The notes under the pieces were generated by a model. That model did not search any database. It was given only the letters and a program-made list of their open reading frames with translations, and was not told the origin of the DNA. A DNA stretch of 64,000 nt, from assembly GCA_041394185.1 (NCBI GenBank), contig JAWKIQ010000001.1, forward strand, positions 1,178,001-1,242,000, given 5' to 3'. Every line of letters begins with the position of its first letter. Position 1 is the stretch's first letter. The stretch comes from Acidimicrobiales bacterium. Lineage in GTDB: Bacteria > Actinomycetota > Acidimicrobiia > Acidimicrobiales > Poriferisodalaceae. Positions 44,220 to 51,654 of the stretch are shown piece after piece. The translations under genes and the position numbers were made by a program.

Positions 44220-45716
44220 TCAGGCCCCGAGCTGGTCCAACAGCTCGGCTACCGAATCGCATGTGTCCAACAAGTTACCCACGTGTGCTTCGGTTCCGCG
44301 CAGCGGCTCGAGCATCGGTACCCGCCTCAGCGGATCGGTGCCCACATCGAACACGAGAGAGTCCCAGTTGGCTGCGACTATCTGGTCTTTGAACTTGTCG
44401 AGACAACGCCCGCGGAAATAAGCGCGGGTGCGCGTGGGCGGGTTCATCACCGCGTGCTCGACCTCGGCATCGGTGGTTATTCGCTCCATACCCAGCCGCT
44501 GGTGCAGGTTCTTGTCGGGCCGCAGGTCGTGGTATTGCAAGGCCAGCGCCGCGATACGCGGATCGTCCCAGCCACAGTCGTGGCGGTCCATGAACCCGCG
44601 CAGAAGGCGAAGCTTGGCGACCCATTCGAGCTGGCCGGCCAACGACATCGGGTCGGTTTCGAGGCCGGTGAGGATCTGCTCCCAACGCTCGAGGATGTCG
44701 AGGCCCACATCTTCGCCACCCACGACGTCGAGGCCGCGTTCTTCGGCGTACTTGCGCGCCAGGTCGAGGTACTCCCACTGCACCTCCAGGGCCGTCATAC
44801 GACCACCCGTCAGCATCTCGTGGGTCTCGGTCAGGGTCAGGTCGTAGCTGACGTGTCGCATCGCCGGCACCGGATGCCTGAACTGCACATCGCGGGGCAA
44901 CACGTCGTCGTCGATCATCGCCAACACAATTGCCGTGGTGCCGACCTTCAGATAGGTGGCGACCTCGGCCTGGGTGGCGTCGGCGTTTATGACGTGCAGA
45001 CGGCGATAGCGGCGCGAGTTGGCATGAGGCTCGTCTCGGGTGTTGACGATCGGACGCTTCAGGGTGGTCTCTAGCCCCACCTCTTCTTCGAAGAAATCGG
45101 CGCGCTGGGTCAGCTGGAACGGCACCTCTGCGATGCCCAAGCCCGGCGCCTCGGAGCCGACCTTGCCGCTGCCGGTGAACAGCTGACGGGTGATGAAGAA
45201 CGGCGTGATGTTCGACACGATGCGCCCGAACGGCGTGTTTCGATCCATCAGGTAGTTCTCGTGGGTGCCGTAGCTGTTGCCCTTGCCGTCGGAGTTGTTC
45301 TTGTGGACAATCAGTTCCTGGCCGGCGGGCAACAGGCGGGCGGCGACTGCCATCGACGCCTGCAAGATGCGCTCGGAGGCCACGTCGTACACCACCGCCT
45401 CACGCGGGTCGTAGCACTCGGGCGAAGACATCTCGGGGTGGGCGTGGTCTACGTAGTAGCGCGCCCCGTTGGTCAGCACTGCGTTGATCAGGTGGGTTTC
45501 GATCTCGGGTGCCAGGGCGTCGAACTCGTTGAACCCCCTGGCGTCGTTGGCCGGCGACTCGTCCTCGAAATCCCAGCCGATGCGGCCGTCGAGGCGGTCG
45601 TTGACGAACGCGTTGATCAGCATCGACGACGCCGACACCGGATTGCTGTCGCCGTCGGGGTTTCGATGAAGGATGCCGAACTCGGTCTCGATGCCGCAAA
45701 CCTTGTGGACTGCCAC
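44220..45716 (-). CDS. dop: Pup deamidase/depupylase Dop
   Basis: Deamidates the C-terminal Gln of Pup and removes Pup from substrates. The 498-residue protein starts MAVHKVCGIETEFGI (GTG start), with the loop segment DESPANDARGFNEFDAL typical of Dop and absent from PafA, then FLITNGARYYVDHAHPEMSSPE-like LTNGARYYVDHAHPEMS and HKNNSDGKGNSYGTHENYL. A TACCCT -10 lies about 7 bases before the GTG, so a leaderless message is possible. First gene of the dop-pup-prcB-prcA unit. Confidence 0.96.
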   Translation of the reverse strand: MAVHKVCGIETEFGILHRNPDGDSNPVSASSMLINAFVNDRLDGRIGWDFEDESPANDARGFNEFDALAPEIETHLINAVLTNGARYYVDHAHPEMSSPECYDPREAVVYDVASERILQASMAVAARLLPAGQELIVHKNNSDGKGNSYGTHENYLMDRNTPFGRIVSNITPFFITRQLFTGSGKVGSEAPGLGIAEVPFQLTQRADFFEEEVGLETTLKRPIVNTRDEPHANSRRYRRLHVINADATQAEVATYLKVGTTAIVLAMIDDDVLPRDVQFRHPVPAMRHVSYDLTLTETHEMLTGGRMTALEVQWEYLDLARKYAEERGLDVVGGEDVGLDILERWEQILTGLETDPMSLAGQLEWVAKLRLLRGFMDRHDCGWDDPRIAALALQYHDLRPDKNLHQRLGMERITTDAEVEHAVMNPPTRTRAYFRGRCLDKFKDQIVAANWDSLVFDVGTDPLRRVPMLEPLRGTEAHVGNLLDTCDSVAELLDQLGA

Positions 45717-45745
45717 AGCCGCCAGGGTACCGATAGGTTCGACAT

Positions 45746-47020
45746 GTGGGGGTAAACGACCGCGGACCCATCCTGATCCTCGAAGACCCAGGCCCGGACG
45801 GTGTCGACCCGCGTGGGTCGCGGAGTTCGTGGGCGGTGCCCGTGCTGGCCCTCGGCCTGTTCGTGCTGGTGGCGGTGGGTGTTGTCAGCGGAGGCAACTC
45901 GGGAGGTCCGCCGACGACCACGAGCACCACCGCGCCGCGGCTCGACACCATCCAGTGGGCCTCGGCCCTGCTGGTCGACCCCTCAGGGCGCCCGATCGAC
46001 CCCGATGTCGTGCTTTCGAGCGACGATCGGCTCTACGCCCTTGTCGACCAGGTGGTTTGGACCGGAGCCACAGAGCCGACCGGTGGCTCGGTCACCATGC
46101 AACCGAGCCCGGTGACCTCGGGCAACGGGCCAGGCGGCGCCCAGGTACAGGTCGAGTCGCTCACCGTGAGCGGGGCGTTCGTGGCAGCCGTCGCCCGACC
46201 CGACCCCCAGCGCGCGGCAGCATGCGGCCCCGATGCCACCCCCACGCTGTACCTATCCGACGATGCGGCACAGACCTGGACGCACGTCCAGCCGCCCTGG
46301 CCCCAGGTCGAGCTCGGCACCAACGTCGTGACCCTGTCCTCTCGGGCAACCGTCGCCGCCGGCAACGCCGGGTTGGTGTTGGGACTCGAGCTGATGCCGC
46401 AGATAAACCCGAAGTGTGTTGCAGAGCGCAGCGACATACCCCGCTACTCGGTGCGAGGGGCCTCGGCCGAGTCGGTCATCGCCCTGCTGGGCGGCGAACA
46501 CGTGCATATCGACCTGGAACGACTGGGACTGTCGGCTGCCGAGCGAACCCTGTGGGCCGATGCCTACAGCGACCCGACCCCCGTTCGTTTCAGCTGGGCG
46601 CTGATCGACGGGTCCTGGAGCGAGATCGAACCCGCCGTTGGCGAGGTCGCGGGCTTCGGCTCGGCGTTCCTGGCTGTCCTCGAAGGCGCACCCGTCATGT
46701 CGAACGACGGCCTCACCTGGGCAGACGTCGACGTGCCCGCTGCGGCCGTGGGATGGGTCAGCGACCGGTGGACCGTGATGGTGGCCGACGCGGCCGGTTG
46801 GTCTGCGGTGTCGTTCGACGCCGGCGGGCAATGGCTGCCCATCGAGCGGGTGTCGCAGCATCTGACGACCGCGTTGCCCGAAGCCGCCCTGGTGCCAGCT
46901 ACCGCTGAGCCCATCGGTCTGCTCGACGGCCTCGCAGCATTCTGGGTTCAAGACGAACGCGGCGCGTCGCTGGTGGTCACGGCCGGGCGCAACCTCGACC
47001 CGGCGGCACCGCTGCCATAG
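45746..47020 (+). CDS. Membrane-anchored protein, sialidase/BNR-like propeller
   Basis: About 424 residues from a GTG with a TAGGTT -10 element 6-7 bases upstream. One N-terminal transmembrane helix (WAVPVLALGLFVLVAVGVVSGG), a short Thr-rich linker, then an extracellular domain with Ser/Asp-box-like turns (TLYLSDDAAQTWTHV, MSNDGLTWADVDVP) typical of BNR or YCF48-like propellers. Divergent from dop across 29 bases. Function unknown; it is not part of the known proteasome set. Confidence 0.7.
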   Translation: MGVNDRGPILILEDPGPDGVDPRGSRSSWAVPVLALGLFVLVAVGVVSGGNSGGPPTTTSTTAPRLDTIQWASALLVDPSGRPIDPDVVLSSDDRLYALVDQVVWTGATEPTGGSVTMQPSPVTSGNGPGGAQVQVESLTVSGAFVAAVARPDPQRAAACGPDATPTLYLSDDAAQTWTHVQPPWPQVELGTNVVTLSSRATVAAGNAGLVLGLELMPQINPKCVAERSDIPRYSVRGASAESVIALLGGEHVHIDLERLGLSAAERTLWADAYSDPTPVRFSWALIDGSWSEIEPAVGEVAGFGSAFLAVLEGAPVMSNDGLTWADVDVPAAAVGWVSDRWTVMVADAAGWSAVSFDAGGQWLPIERVSQHLTTALPEAALVPATAEPIGLLDGLAAFWVQDERGASLVVTAGRNLDPAAPLP

Positions 47021-47047
47021 TTCCCCTCCTCAGCGCTAAAAACCCGA

Positions 47048-47077
47048 AATGGGGCCCGGCTTGTGCCGGGCCCCATT
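47048..47077. terminator. Bidirectional terminator hairpin
   Basis: AATGGGGCCCGGC and GCCGGGCCCCATT form a perfect 13-base stem around TTGT. On the minus strand the stem is followed by CGGGTTTTTAG, giving a U-tract for the lipoprotein gene; on the plus strand by CGGTTGATTC. It lies between convergent genes ending at 47020 and 47114. Confidence 0.75.
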
Positions 47078-47113
47078 CGGTTGATTCAGGTGATCAGGCG
47101 TATCTGCGTTGGA

Positions 47114-47413
47114 TCAGATGCAGTCGAACGCAATCTCGATCATGAGGGCGGTGTCTTCCTCGGTGAAGTCGTTGACGTCGTCGGCGTCGGCCAGGCGGTT
47201 CAGCTCGTCGCGTTCGACGCGCTCGAATAGCTGATCGGCGATGCAGGTTGCCTGTTCGTCGGATAGAGCGTCGTCACCGCTGGTGAACGTCTCGATGAGT
47301 TGATCGCGCAGTTCTTCGTCGCTGAGGTCCTCGGCCGAGCTCGAGCAACCGGCGACGGCGCCCACGGCGAGAAGGGAGGAAATGGCGATACGGCTGAAAC
47401 GGGTCGAAAGCAT
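47114..47413 (-). CDS. Small lipoprotein (99 residues)
   Basis: Signal sequence with lipobox VAGC (Cys at about 23) followed by SSSAEDLSDEELRDQLIETFTSG, a short acidic helical domain with two more Cys (ATCIADQLF and the penultimate Cys) that may pair. No named family is recognised, although small Cys-paired lipoproteins of this kind are common in actinobacteria. It follows tetR by 33 bases and ends at the terminator hairpin. Confidence 0.75.
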   Translation of the reverse strand: MLSTRFSRIAISSLLAVGAVAGCSSSAEDLSDEELRDQLIETFTSGDDALSDEQATCIADQLFERVERDELNRLADADDVNDFTEEDTALMIEIAFDCI

Positions 47414-47446
47414 GAGTTGGTTAGGTACAGATCCAAACGGGAGGGA

Positions 47447-48076
47447 TCACTCCTGTTCTGAGATTCCCAACATGCGGGTGAACATGGTGACGCAGTTGTC
47501 GGCGAGGTCCTCGTTGGTCCAATCCAGCAACTCGACGAACGGCGACGGCGGCTGAACCGCGGCCAGAATTCCTGCCGACAGCATCATCAGGGCAAAACGC
47601 ACCTCGTCGGCCTCTGCGCCGAGATGAGCGGCCAACCTGTCGGCGACTATCGACATGATCGCCCGGTCTGTGTCCATCCTGGCCTTGGCCAGCCGCGGGT
47701 TGCTGACCTGGGCCCGGAACATGGATAGAGCCCGGTCCGAAACCTCGCCCCTGTCGGCGATGTAGACCTCGGCGATTATTCGGAGCAGCTCCGGCGTTTC
47801 GGCCGTGTCCCACGGCAACAACTCGACCAACGCGTTGGCCGAGTCGAGGCGTTGGGTCAGCCAGCGGCTGTGGATCTCGTCCAGCAACGCGTCCTTGGAA
47901 CTGAACCGCCTATAGAACGACGAGGGCGACACGTCGGCCGAAAGGCACACGTCCTCGACGGTTATCGACTCCCAGTCGCGACCATCGAGCATCGCCTCGG
48001 TCGCATCGACGATGCGCTCGAACACCGCGCGCGACCGGGCCTGCGAACCCGGGTCGACACCTACTCGCTGAATCAC
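47447..48076 (-). CDS. TetR-family transcriptional regulator
   Basis: A 209-residue regulator. The N-terminal helix-turn-helix reads ITVEDVCLSADVSPSSFYRRFSSKDALL (about 38-65 in pieces), and the C-terminal helical ligand domain has a typical LMMLSAGILAAVQPP ending. Upstream of its start is a run of TGAACG/CGTTCA inverted repeats, which suggests autoregulation and control of neighbours. The ligand is unknown; the dienelactone hydrolase gene immediately upstream on the same strand could be a target. Confidence 0.88.
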   Translation of the reverse strand: MIQRVGVDPGSQARSRAVFERIVDATEAMLDGRDWESITVEDVCLSADVSPSSFYRRFSSKDALLDEIHSRWLTQRLDSANALVELLPWDTAETPELLRIIAEVYIADRGEVSDRALSMFRAQVSNPRLAKARMDTDRAIMSIVADRLAAHLGAEADEVRFALMMLSAGILAAVQPPSPFVELLDWTNEDLADNCVTMFTRMLGISEQE

Positions 48077-48092
48077 GGCGCCAACAATAGGT

Positions 48093-48126
48093 GGCGTTCA
48101 GTTCTCCAAAAGTGAACGCCCGTTCA
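48093..48126. promoter_or_regulatory. Candidate TetR operator
   Basis: TGAACG-CC-CGTTCA (48113-48126) is a perfect 14-base palindrome, and a third half-site GGCGTTCA (48093-48100) pairs with TGAACGCC (48113-48120) across 12 bases. The set lies between the dienelactone hydrolase stop and the tetR start, 17-50 bases upstream of the regulator's ATG. Confidence 0.6.
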
Positions 48127-48139
48127 GTCCGATGGGCGA

Positions 48140-48829
48140 TCAGCCGAGCTGACCGTGCAGGAAACCGACCGCTTCGGGCCACACCTGGGCAGCCAACTCG
48201 GCGTCGTAGGTGCCTATGGCATCGGTTTCGTTCATGAAGGCGTGGCCCGCGTCGTGGATCGTGAGCTGCACGTCCTTGCCCATCGCCTGCAGGCGCGACT
48301 CGAGATCACGGGCGGCCTCGGGGCCGAAGAAGTCGTCTGGGTTGGCCATATGGCCCCTGACGACGGCGGTGAGGCCGCTCCAGTCGGGCTCGCCTTCCCC
48401 GGCCGGGAAGCCGTAGAACGGCACCGCTGCCTTGATCTTGTCGCCCCGCTGGGCAGCCAGGATGAACGTCAACATGCCACCCATGCAAAAGCCCATGACG
48501 CCGATTCCGTCGCCGGTGGTGGCTTCGTGCTCGGCCAGGTAGTCGACGGCGCCGCTCATGTCGCGGGCCGCACGGTCTGGCGGAAGGGTGGTCATCAGGT
48601 GGCCGGCCTTGTCCATCTCGTCGTGGCCGGCCAGCTCACCGTGGTAGAGGTCGGGAGCCAGCGCCACGAAACCCTCGGCTGCGAGGCGGTCGCATGTTCC
48701 CTTGATCTGGTCGTTCAGGCCCCACCACTCCTGCACCACGATCAGGCCAGGGCCCGTACCGCCTTCGGGCACCGCAAGGTAACCCCGTACATCGTTGCCA
48801 TTGCTTGCGAAAGAAACCATCTCACCCAT
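48140..48829 (-). CDS. Dienelactone hydrolase family protein
   Basis: An alpha/beta hydrolase of 229 residues. The Cys nucleophile is in GVMGFCMGG, the acid is likely in ANPDDFFGPE, and the His is in IHDAGHAFMN, matching the Cys-Asp-His triad of dienelactone hydrolases. The physiological substrate is unknown. It sits directly upstream of tetR with the operator between them, so it is not obviously repressed by that operator unless read-through occurs; the operator more likely governs tetR. Confidence 0.85.
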   Translation of the reverse strand: MGEMVSFASNGNDVRGYLAVPEGGTGPGLIVVQEWWGLNDQIKGTCDRLAAEGFVALAPDLYHGELAGHDEMDKAGHLMTTLPPDRAARDMSGAVDYLAEHEATTGDGIGVMGFCMGGMLTFILAAQRGDKIKAAVPFYGFPAGEGEPDWSGLTAVVRGHMANPDDFFGPEAARDLESRLQAMGKDVQLTIHDAGHAFMNETDAIGTYDAELAAQVWPEAVGFLHGQLG

Positions 48830-48862
48830 GTCGGCGATGTTCTCACATCGAGGTGATGGTGG

Positions 48863-49219
48863 CTATTCGTCGCGGTTGGCGCTGTCTGGCGAGAACGCCG
48901 GCATGCACACCGCTACGTATTCCGCGCCACCCTCGAAAGGGGTCGAGTACCTGACCCACTCCCCCGCCGACGCCACAATCGCCTGGCCAGCCTTGACGTC
49001 GGTGTGGCCGCCCTCGTGCTCGACCCGAAGCGTGCCGCGCAACACCACGGTGACCTCTTCGAACTCGGGTGTCTGGCCCGGCTCGTCCCAACCACCCGGC
49101 GCCACCATTCGGGCAACCGAAACGTGCGAAGCCGACGTGTTGACCCCGCCGACGTATTCTTCGATGAGCTTGGGCTCGACACCGGGTACGACGAAGGGCG
49201 ACTTGATGTGCTGAGGCAT
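48863..49219 (-). CDS. Cupin-domain protein
   Basis: A 118-residue single-cupin protein: VARMVAPGGWDEPGQTPEFEEVTVVLRGTL and EHEGGHTDVKAGQAIVASAGEWVRYSTP carry the two cupin motifs. The usual His pair of motif 1 is mostly replaced, so metal binding is uncertain. The ATG at 49219 follows a TAACGT -10-like element. It lies between mpa and the dienelactone hydrolase gene. Function unknown. Confidence 0.75.
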   Translation of the reverse strand: MPQHIKSPFVVPGVEPKLIEEYVGGVNTSASHVSVARMVAPGGWDEPGQTPEFEEVTVVLRGTLRVEHEGGHTDVKAGQAIVASAGEWVRYSTPFEGGAEYVAVCMPAFSPDSANRDE

Positions 49220-49265
49220 GGCGCACGACGTTAGCGCCCGAGTCCGCCGGCGAAGCCGACCTCCT

Positions 49266-49320
49266 CCGATATGGAGGCAGGTTTGCCCCGGATTTCGAGG
49301 GGAAATCGCCTCCATATCGG
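49266..49320. repeat. Long inverted repeat between mpa and the cupin gene
   Basis: CCGATATGGAGGC (49266-49278) and GCCTCCATATCGG (49308-49320) are perfect 13-base arms. Inside, GGTTT/CCCC pairs with GGGG/AAATC with two single-base bulges, leaving a 9-base loop. It begins 15 bases after the mpa stop. No U-tract follows, so it may be an mRNA 3' structure, a factor-dependent terminator, or a small dispersed repeat. Confidence 0.65.
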
Positions 49321-49335
49321 GAAGGCGAGCCCGCG

Positions 49336-51105
49336 CTAGAGGTACTGACCGGTCTGAACCCGCTCGATGGCGCGGCCGCCGGTGGACTTCTGGGCGTCGT
49401 CGTTGCCGACCAGGGTGCGGATGAACACGATGCGTTCGCCCTTCTTGCCCGAGATCTTGGCCCAGTCGTCGGGGTTGGTCGTGTTGGGCAGGTCTTCGTG
49501 CTCGCGGAACTCCTGCTTGACCGAAGCGATCATGTCTTCGAGGCGGATGCCCTGGCTGCCACCGGCGATGGCCCGCTTGATGGCCAGCTTCTTCGAGCGG
49601 CGCACGATGTTTTCGATCATGGCGCCCGAGGCGAAGTCCTTGAAGTACATGACCTCTTTGTCACCGTTCTGGTAGGTGACCTCGAGGAACCGGTTGGCCT
49701 CGTCCTCGCGGTACATGTCCTCGACGGTCTGCTCGATCATCACTCGAACGGCCTTGTCACGGTCGCCACCGCCCAGGTCGATGATCTCGTTGTCGTCGAT
49801 CGGCAGGTCGGCGGTGAGATAGGTGCTGAAGATGCTGTTGGCCGCAGACTCGTCGGGCCGCTGGATCTTGATCTTCACGTCGAGGCGGCCGGGGCGCAGA
49901 ATCGCGGGGTCGATGAGGTCTTCGCGGTTGGACGCACCGATGACGATGACGTTCTGTAGGCCCTCGACACCGTCGATCTCGGCCAGCAGCTGGGGCACCA
50001 CCGTCGACTCCATGTCGGAGCTGATGCCAGACCCGCGGGTGCGAAACAGCGACTCCATCTCGTCGAAGAACACGATGACCGGCCAACCCTCGCTGGCCTT
50101 CTCGCGGGCCCGCTGGAAGATCTGGCGGATCTGGCGCTCGGTCTCGCCGACGTATTTGTTCAGCAGCTCGGGGCCCTTGATGTTCAAGAAGAACGAGCGG
50201 CCGCTTGCATCGCCCGACGCTGCCGCGACCTTCTTGGCCAGCGAGTTGGCGACCGCCTTGGCGATGAGTGTCTTGCCACAGCCTGGAGGGCCGTACAACA
50301 AGATGCCCTTGGGTGCGGGCAGATCGAACTCCTTGTAGAGATCCTTGTGCAGGAACGGCAGCTCGACTGCGTCGGTGATCTGCTCGATCTGGTCGCTGAG
50401 GCCGCCGATGTCTTCGTAGGAGACGTCTGGCACTTCCTCGAGCACCAGCTCTTCGACCTCGGCCTTTGGCAGCTTCTCGAGCGCCAGGTTGGCCCGCGTG
50501 TCGATCAGCAGAGCGTCGCCCGACTTGATCTTGGTCTCGCGCAGCGCGGCGGCCAGCTCGACCACACGCTCTTCGTCGGCCCGTCCGATGACGATGGCCC
50601 GATGCTGGTCTTCGAGTACCTCTTTGAGGGTGGCGATCTCACCCGAAGTGTCGGGGCGGCGGGCCAGGACGATGTTGAACGACTCGTTCAGCACCACCTC
50701 GGCACCGGGAACCAGGTCGTCGATACCCAACTCGGGGTGCGAGGTGACCCGCATCTTGCGGCCGTTGGCGTTCACATCGACGGTGCCGTCTTCGTTGATG
50801 GCAATCAGCGTGCCGTAGGCCGAAGGTGGCTGGGTGAGCTTGTCGACCTCTTCGCGCAGGGCCGCGATGTGTTCGCGGGCCTCGCGCAGGGTGTAGGTGA
50901 GCTTCTCGTTCTGCGAAACCGCCTGGGCCAGCTGACCCTTGGTCTCGAGCAGCCTCTCCTCGAGGGTGCGCACCCGCTTGGGCGCATCCTGGAGGCGACT
51001 GCGCAGCAGGATCACCTCTTCTTCGAGCGCACGCAGCTGAGCCCGCTGGACAGCGTCGGCTTCGCCGTTGCTCCCCCGACTGTGATCGTCCCTGCTCGAC
51101 GGCAT
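49336..51105 (-). CDS. mpa: Proteasome-associated AAA ATPase Mpa/ARC
   Basis: Hexameric unfoldase that binds Pup and feeds substrates to the proteasome. From the ATG at 51105 (GGGAGG five bases upstream) it has 589 residues: an N-terminal coiled coil (about 20-75), two OB-fold domains (about 80-215), the AAA domain with Walker A GPPGCGKT (272-279) and Walker B VIVFFDEME, and the C-terminal GQYL tail that docks into PrcA. It is separated from dop by a block of five unrelated genes. Confidence 0.96.
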   Translation of the reverse strand: MPSSRDDHSRGSNGEADAVQRAQLRALEEEVILLRSRLQDAPKRVRTLEERLLETKGQLAQAVSQNEKLTYTLREAREHIAALREEVDKLTQPPSAYGTLIAINEDGTVDVNANGRKMRVTSHPELGIDDLVPGAEVVLNESFNIVLARRPDTSGEIATLKEVLEDQHRAIVIGRADEERVVELAAALRETKIKSGDALLIDTRANLALEKLPKAEVEELVLEEVPDVSYEDIGGLSDQIEQITDAVELPFLHKDLYKEFDLPAPKGILLYGPPGCGKTLIAKAVANSLAKKVAAASGDASGRSFFLNIKGPELLNKYVGETERQIRQIFQRAREKASEGWPVIVFFDEMESLFRTRGSGISSDMESTVVPQLLAEIDGVEGLQNVIVIGASNREDLIDPAILRPGRLDVKIKIQRPDESAANSIFSTYLTADLPIDDNEIIDLGGGDRDKAVRVMIEQTVEDMYREDEANRFLEVTYQNGDKEVMYFKDFASGAMIENIVRRSKKLAIKRAIAGGSQGIRLEDMIASVKQEFREHEDLPNTTNPDDWAKISGKKGERIVFIRTLVGNDDAQKSTGGRAIERVQTGQYL

Positions 51106-51196
51106 CGGTCCTCCCATAGCCTCGACGCGGTTGCCATGCGCTCCAGTCGGCGACGATACACGCGACTTGCGCGTTGACCTCGGCGCCGAACCGCTA

Positions 51197-51226
51197 CATT
51201 TAGACCCACGGCGGAACAGCCGACAA
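51197..51226 (-). promoter_or_regulatory. Candidate promoter of mpa
   Basis: On the minus strand TTGTCG (51226-51221) and TAAATG (51202-51197) are separated by 18 bases, giving a leader of about 85 bases before the mpa ATG. It is the best match to a housekeeping promoter in the 239-base divergent gap. Confidence 0.4.
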
Positions 51227-51289
51227 TGCAAAGGACGCTGTTCGTCGGCGGGTGACCCTAGGGTGTCAACTCGGCACGTCCAGTGTCCG

Positions 51290-51295
51290 TACAAT
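51290..51295 (+). promoter_or_regulatory. Candidate -10 element of the ferredoxin gene
   Basis: TACAAT is a near-consensus -10 hexamer 49 bases before the ferredoxin ATG. No clear -35 is seen at the right distance. Confidence 0.4.
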
Positions 51296-51344
51296 GCCGG
51301 AAGCAACACCGCAGCGCGGCGGCCAAAGGAAGGCAACACCAGAG

Positions 51345-51581
51345 ATGAAGGTTTGGATCGACCAGGATCTGTGCACCGGCGATGGCCTGTGCGAAGAGAT
51401 CGCCCCCGACGTATTCACCTTGCTCGACGACGGGCTCGCCTACGTGAAGGAAGGCGACAAGGTCTTCTCCGATCCGGGCGGCGCCGAGGGTCTTGCCTCG
51501 TTCCCCGACTCGCAGCTCGATGCGGTCATCGAGTCGGCCGAAGAGTGCCCGGGCGAGTGCATCTTCATCGAACCCGATTGA
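51345..51581 (+). CDS. Small ferredoxin, probably [3Fe-4S]
   Basis: A 78-residue electron carrier beginning MKVWIDQDLC. Cys10 and Cys16 (CTGDGLC) and Cys68-Pro69 (EECPGEC) fit the C-x5-C...CP pattern of single-cluster actinobacterial ferredoxins; Cys72 is extra. Such ferredoxins often serve cytochromes P450, but none lies nearby. The ATG at 51345 is preferred over an in-frame start at 51252. A hairpin follows the stop. Confidence 0.88.
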   Translation: MKVWIDQDLCTGDGLCEEIAPDVFTLLDDGLAYVKEGDKVFSDPGGAEGLASFPDSQLDAVIESAEECPGECIFIEPD

Positions 51582-51620
51582 TCGCGGCGGCTCACGGCCG
51601 CTAGCCAACTCTCGTACGAC

Positions 51621-51647
51621 AGACCCCGACCGACCCGGTCGGGGTCT
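51621..51647. terminator. Hairpin between ferredoxin and marP
   Basis: AGACCCCGACCG and CGGTCGGGGTCT form a perfect 12-base stem with an ACC loop, followed on the plus strand by TCGTCGTT. It lies between the convergent ferredoxin (ends 51581) and marP (ends 51655) genes and probably terminates both. Confidence 0.7.
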
Positions 51648-51654
51648 TCGTCGT

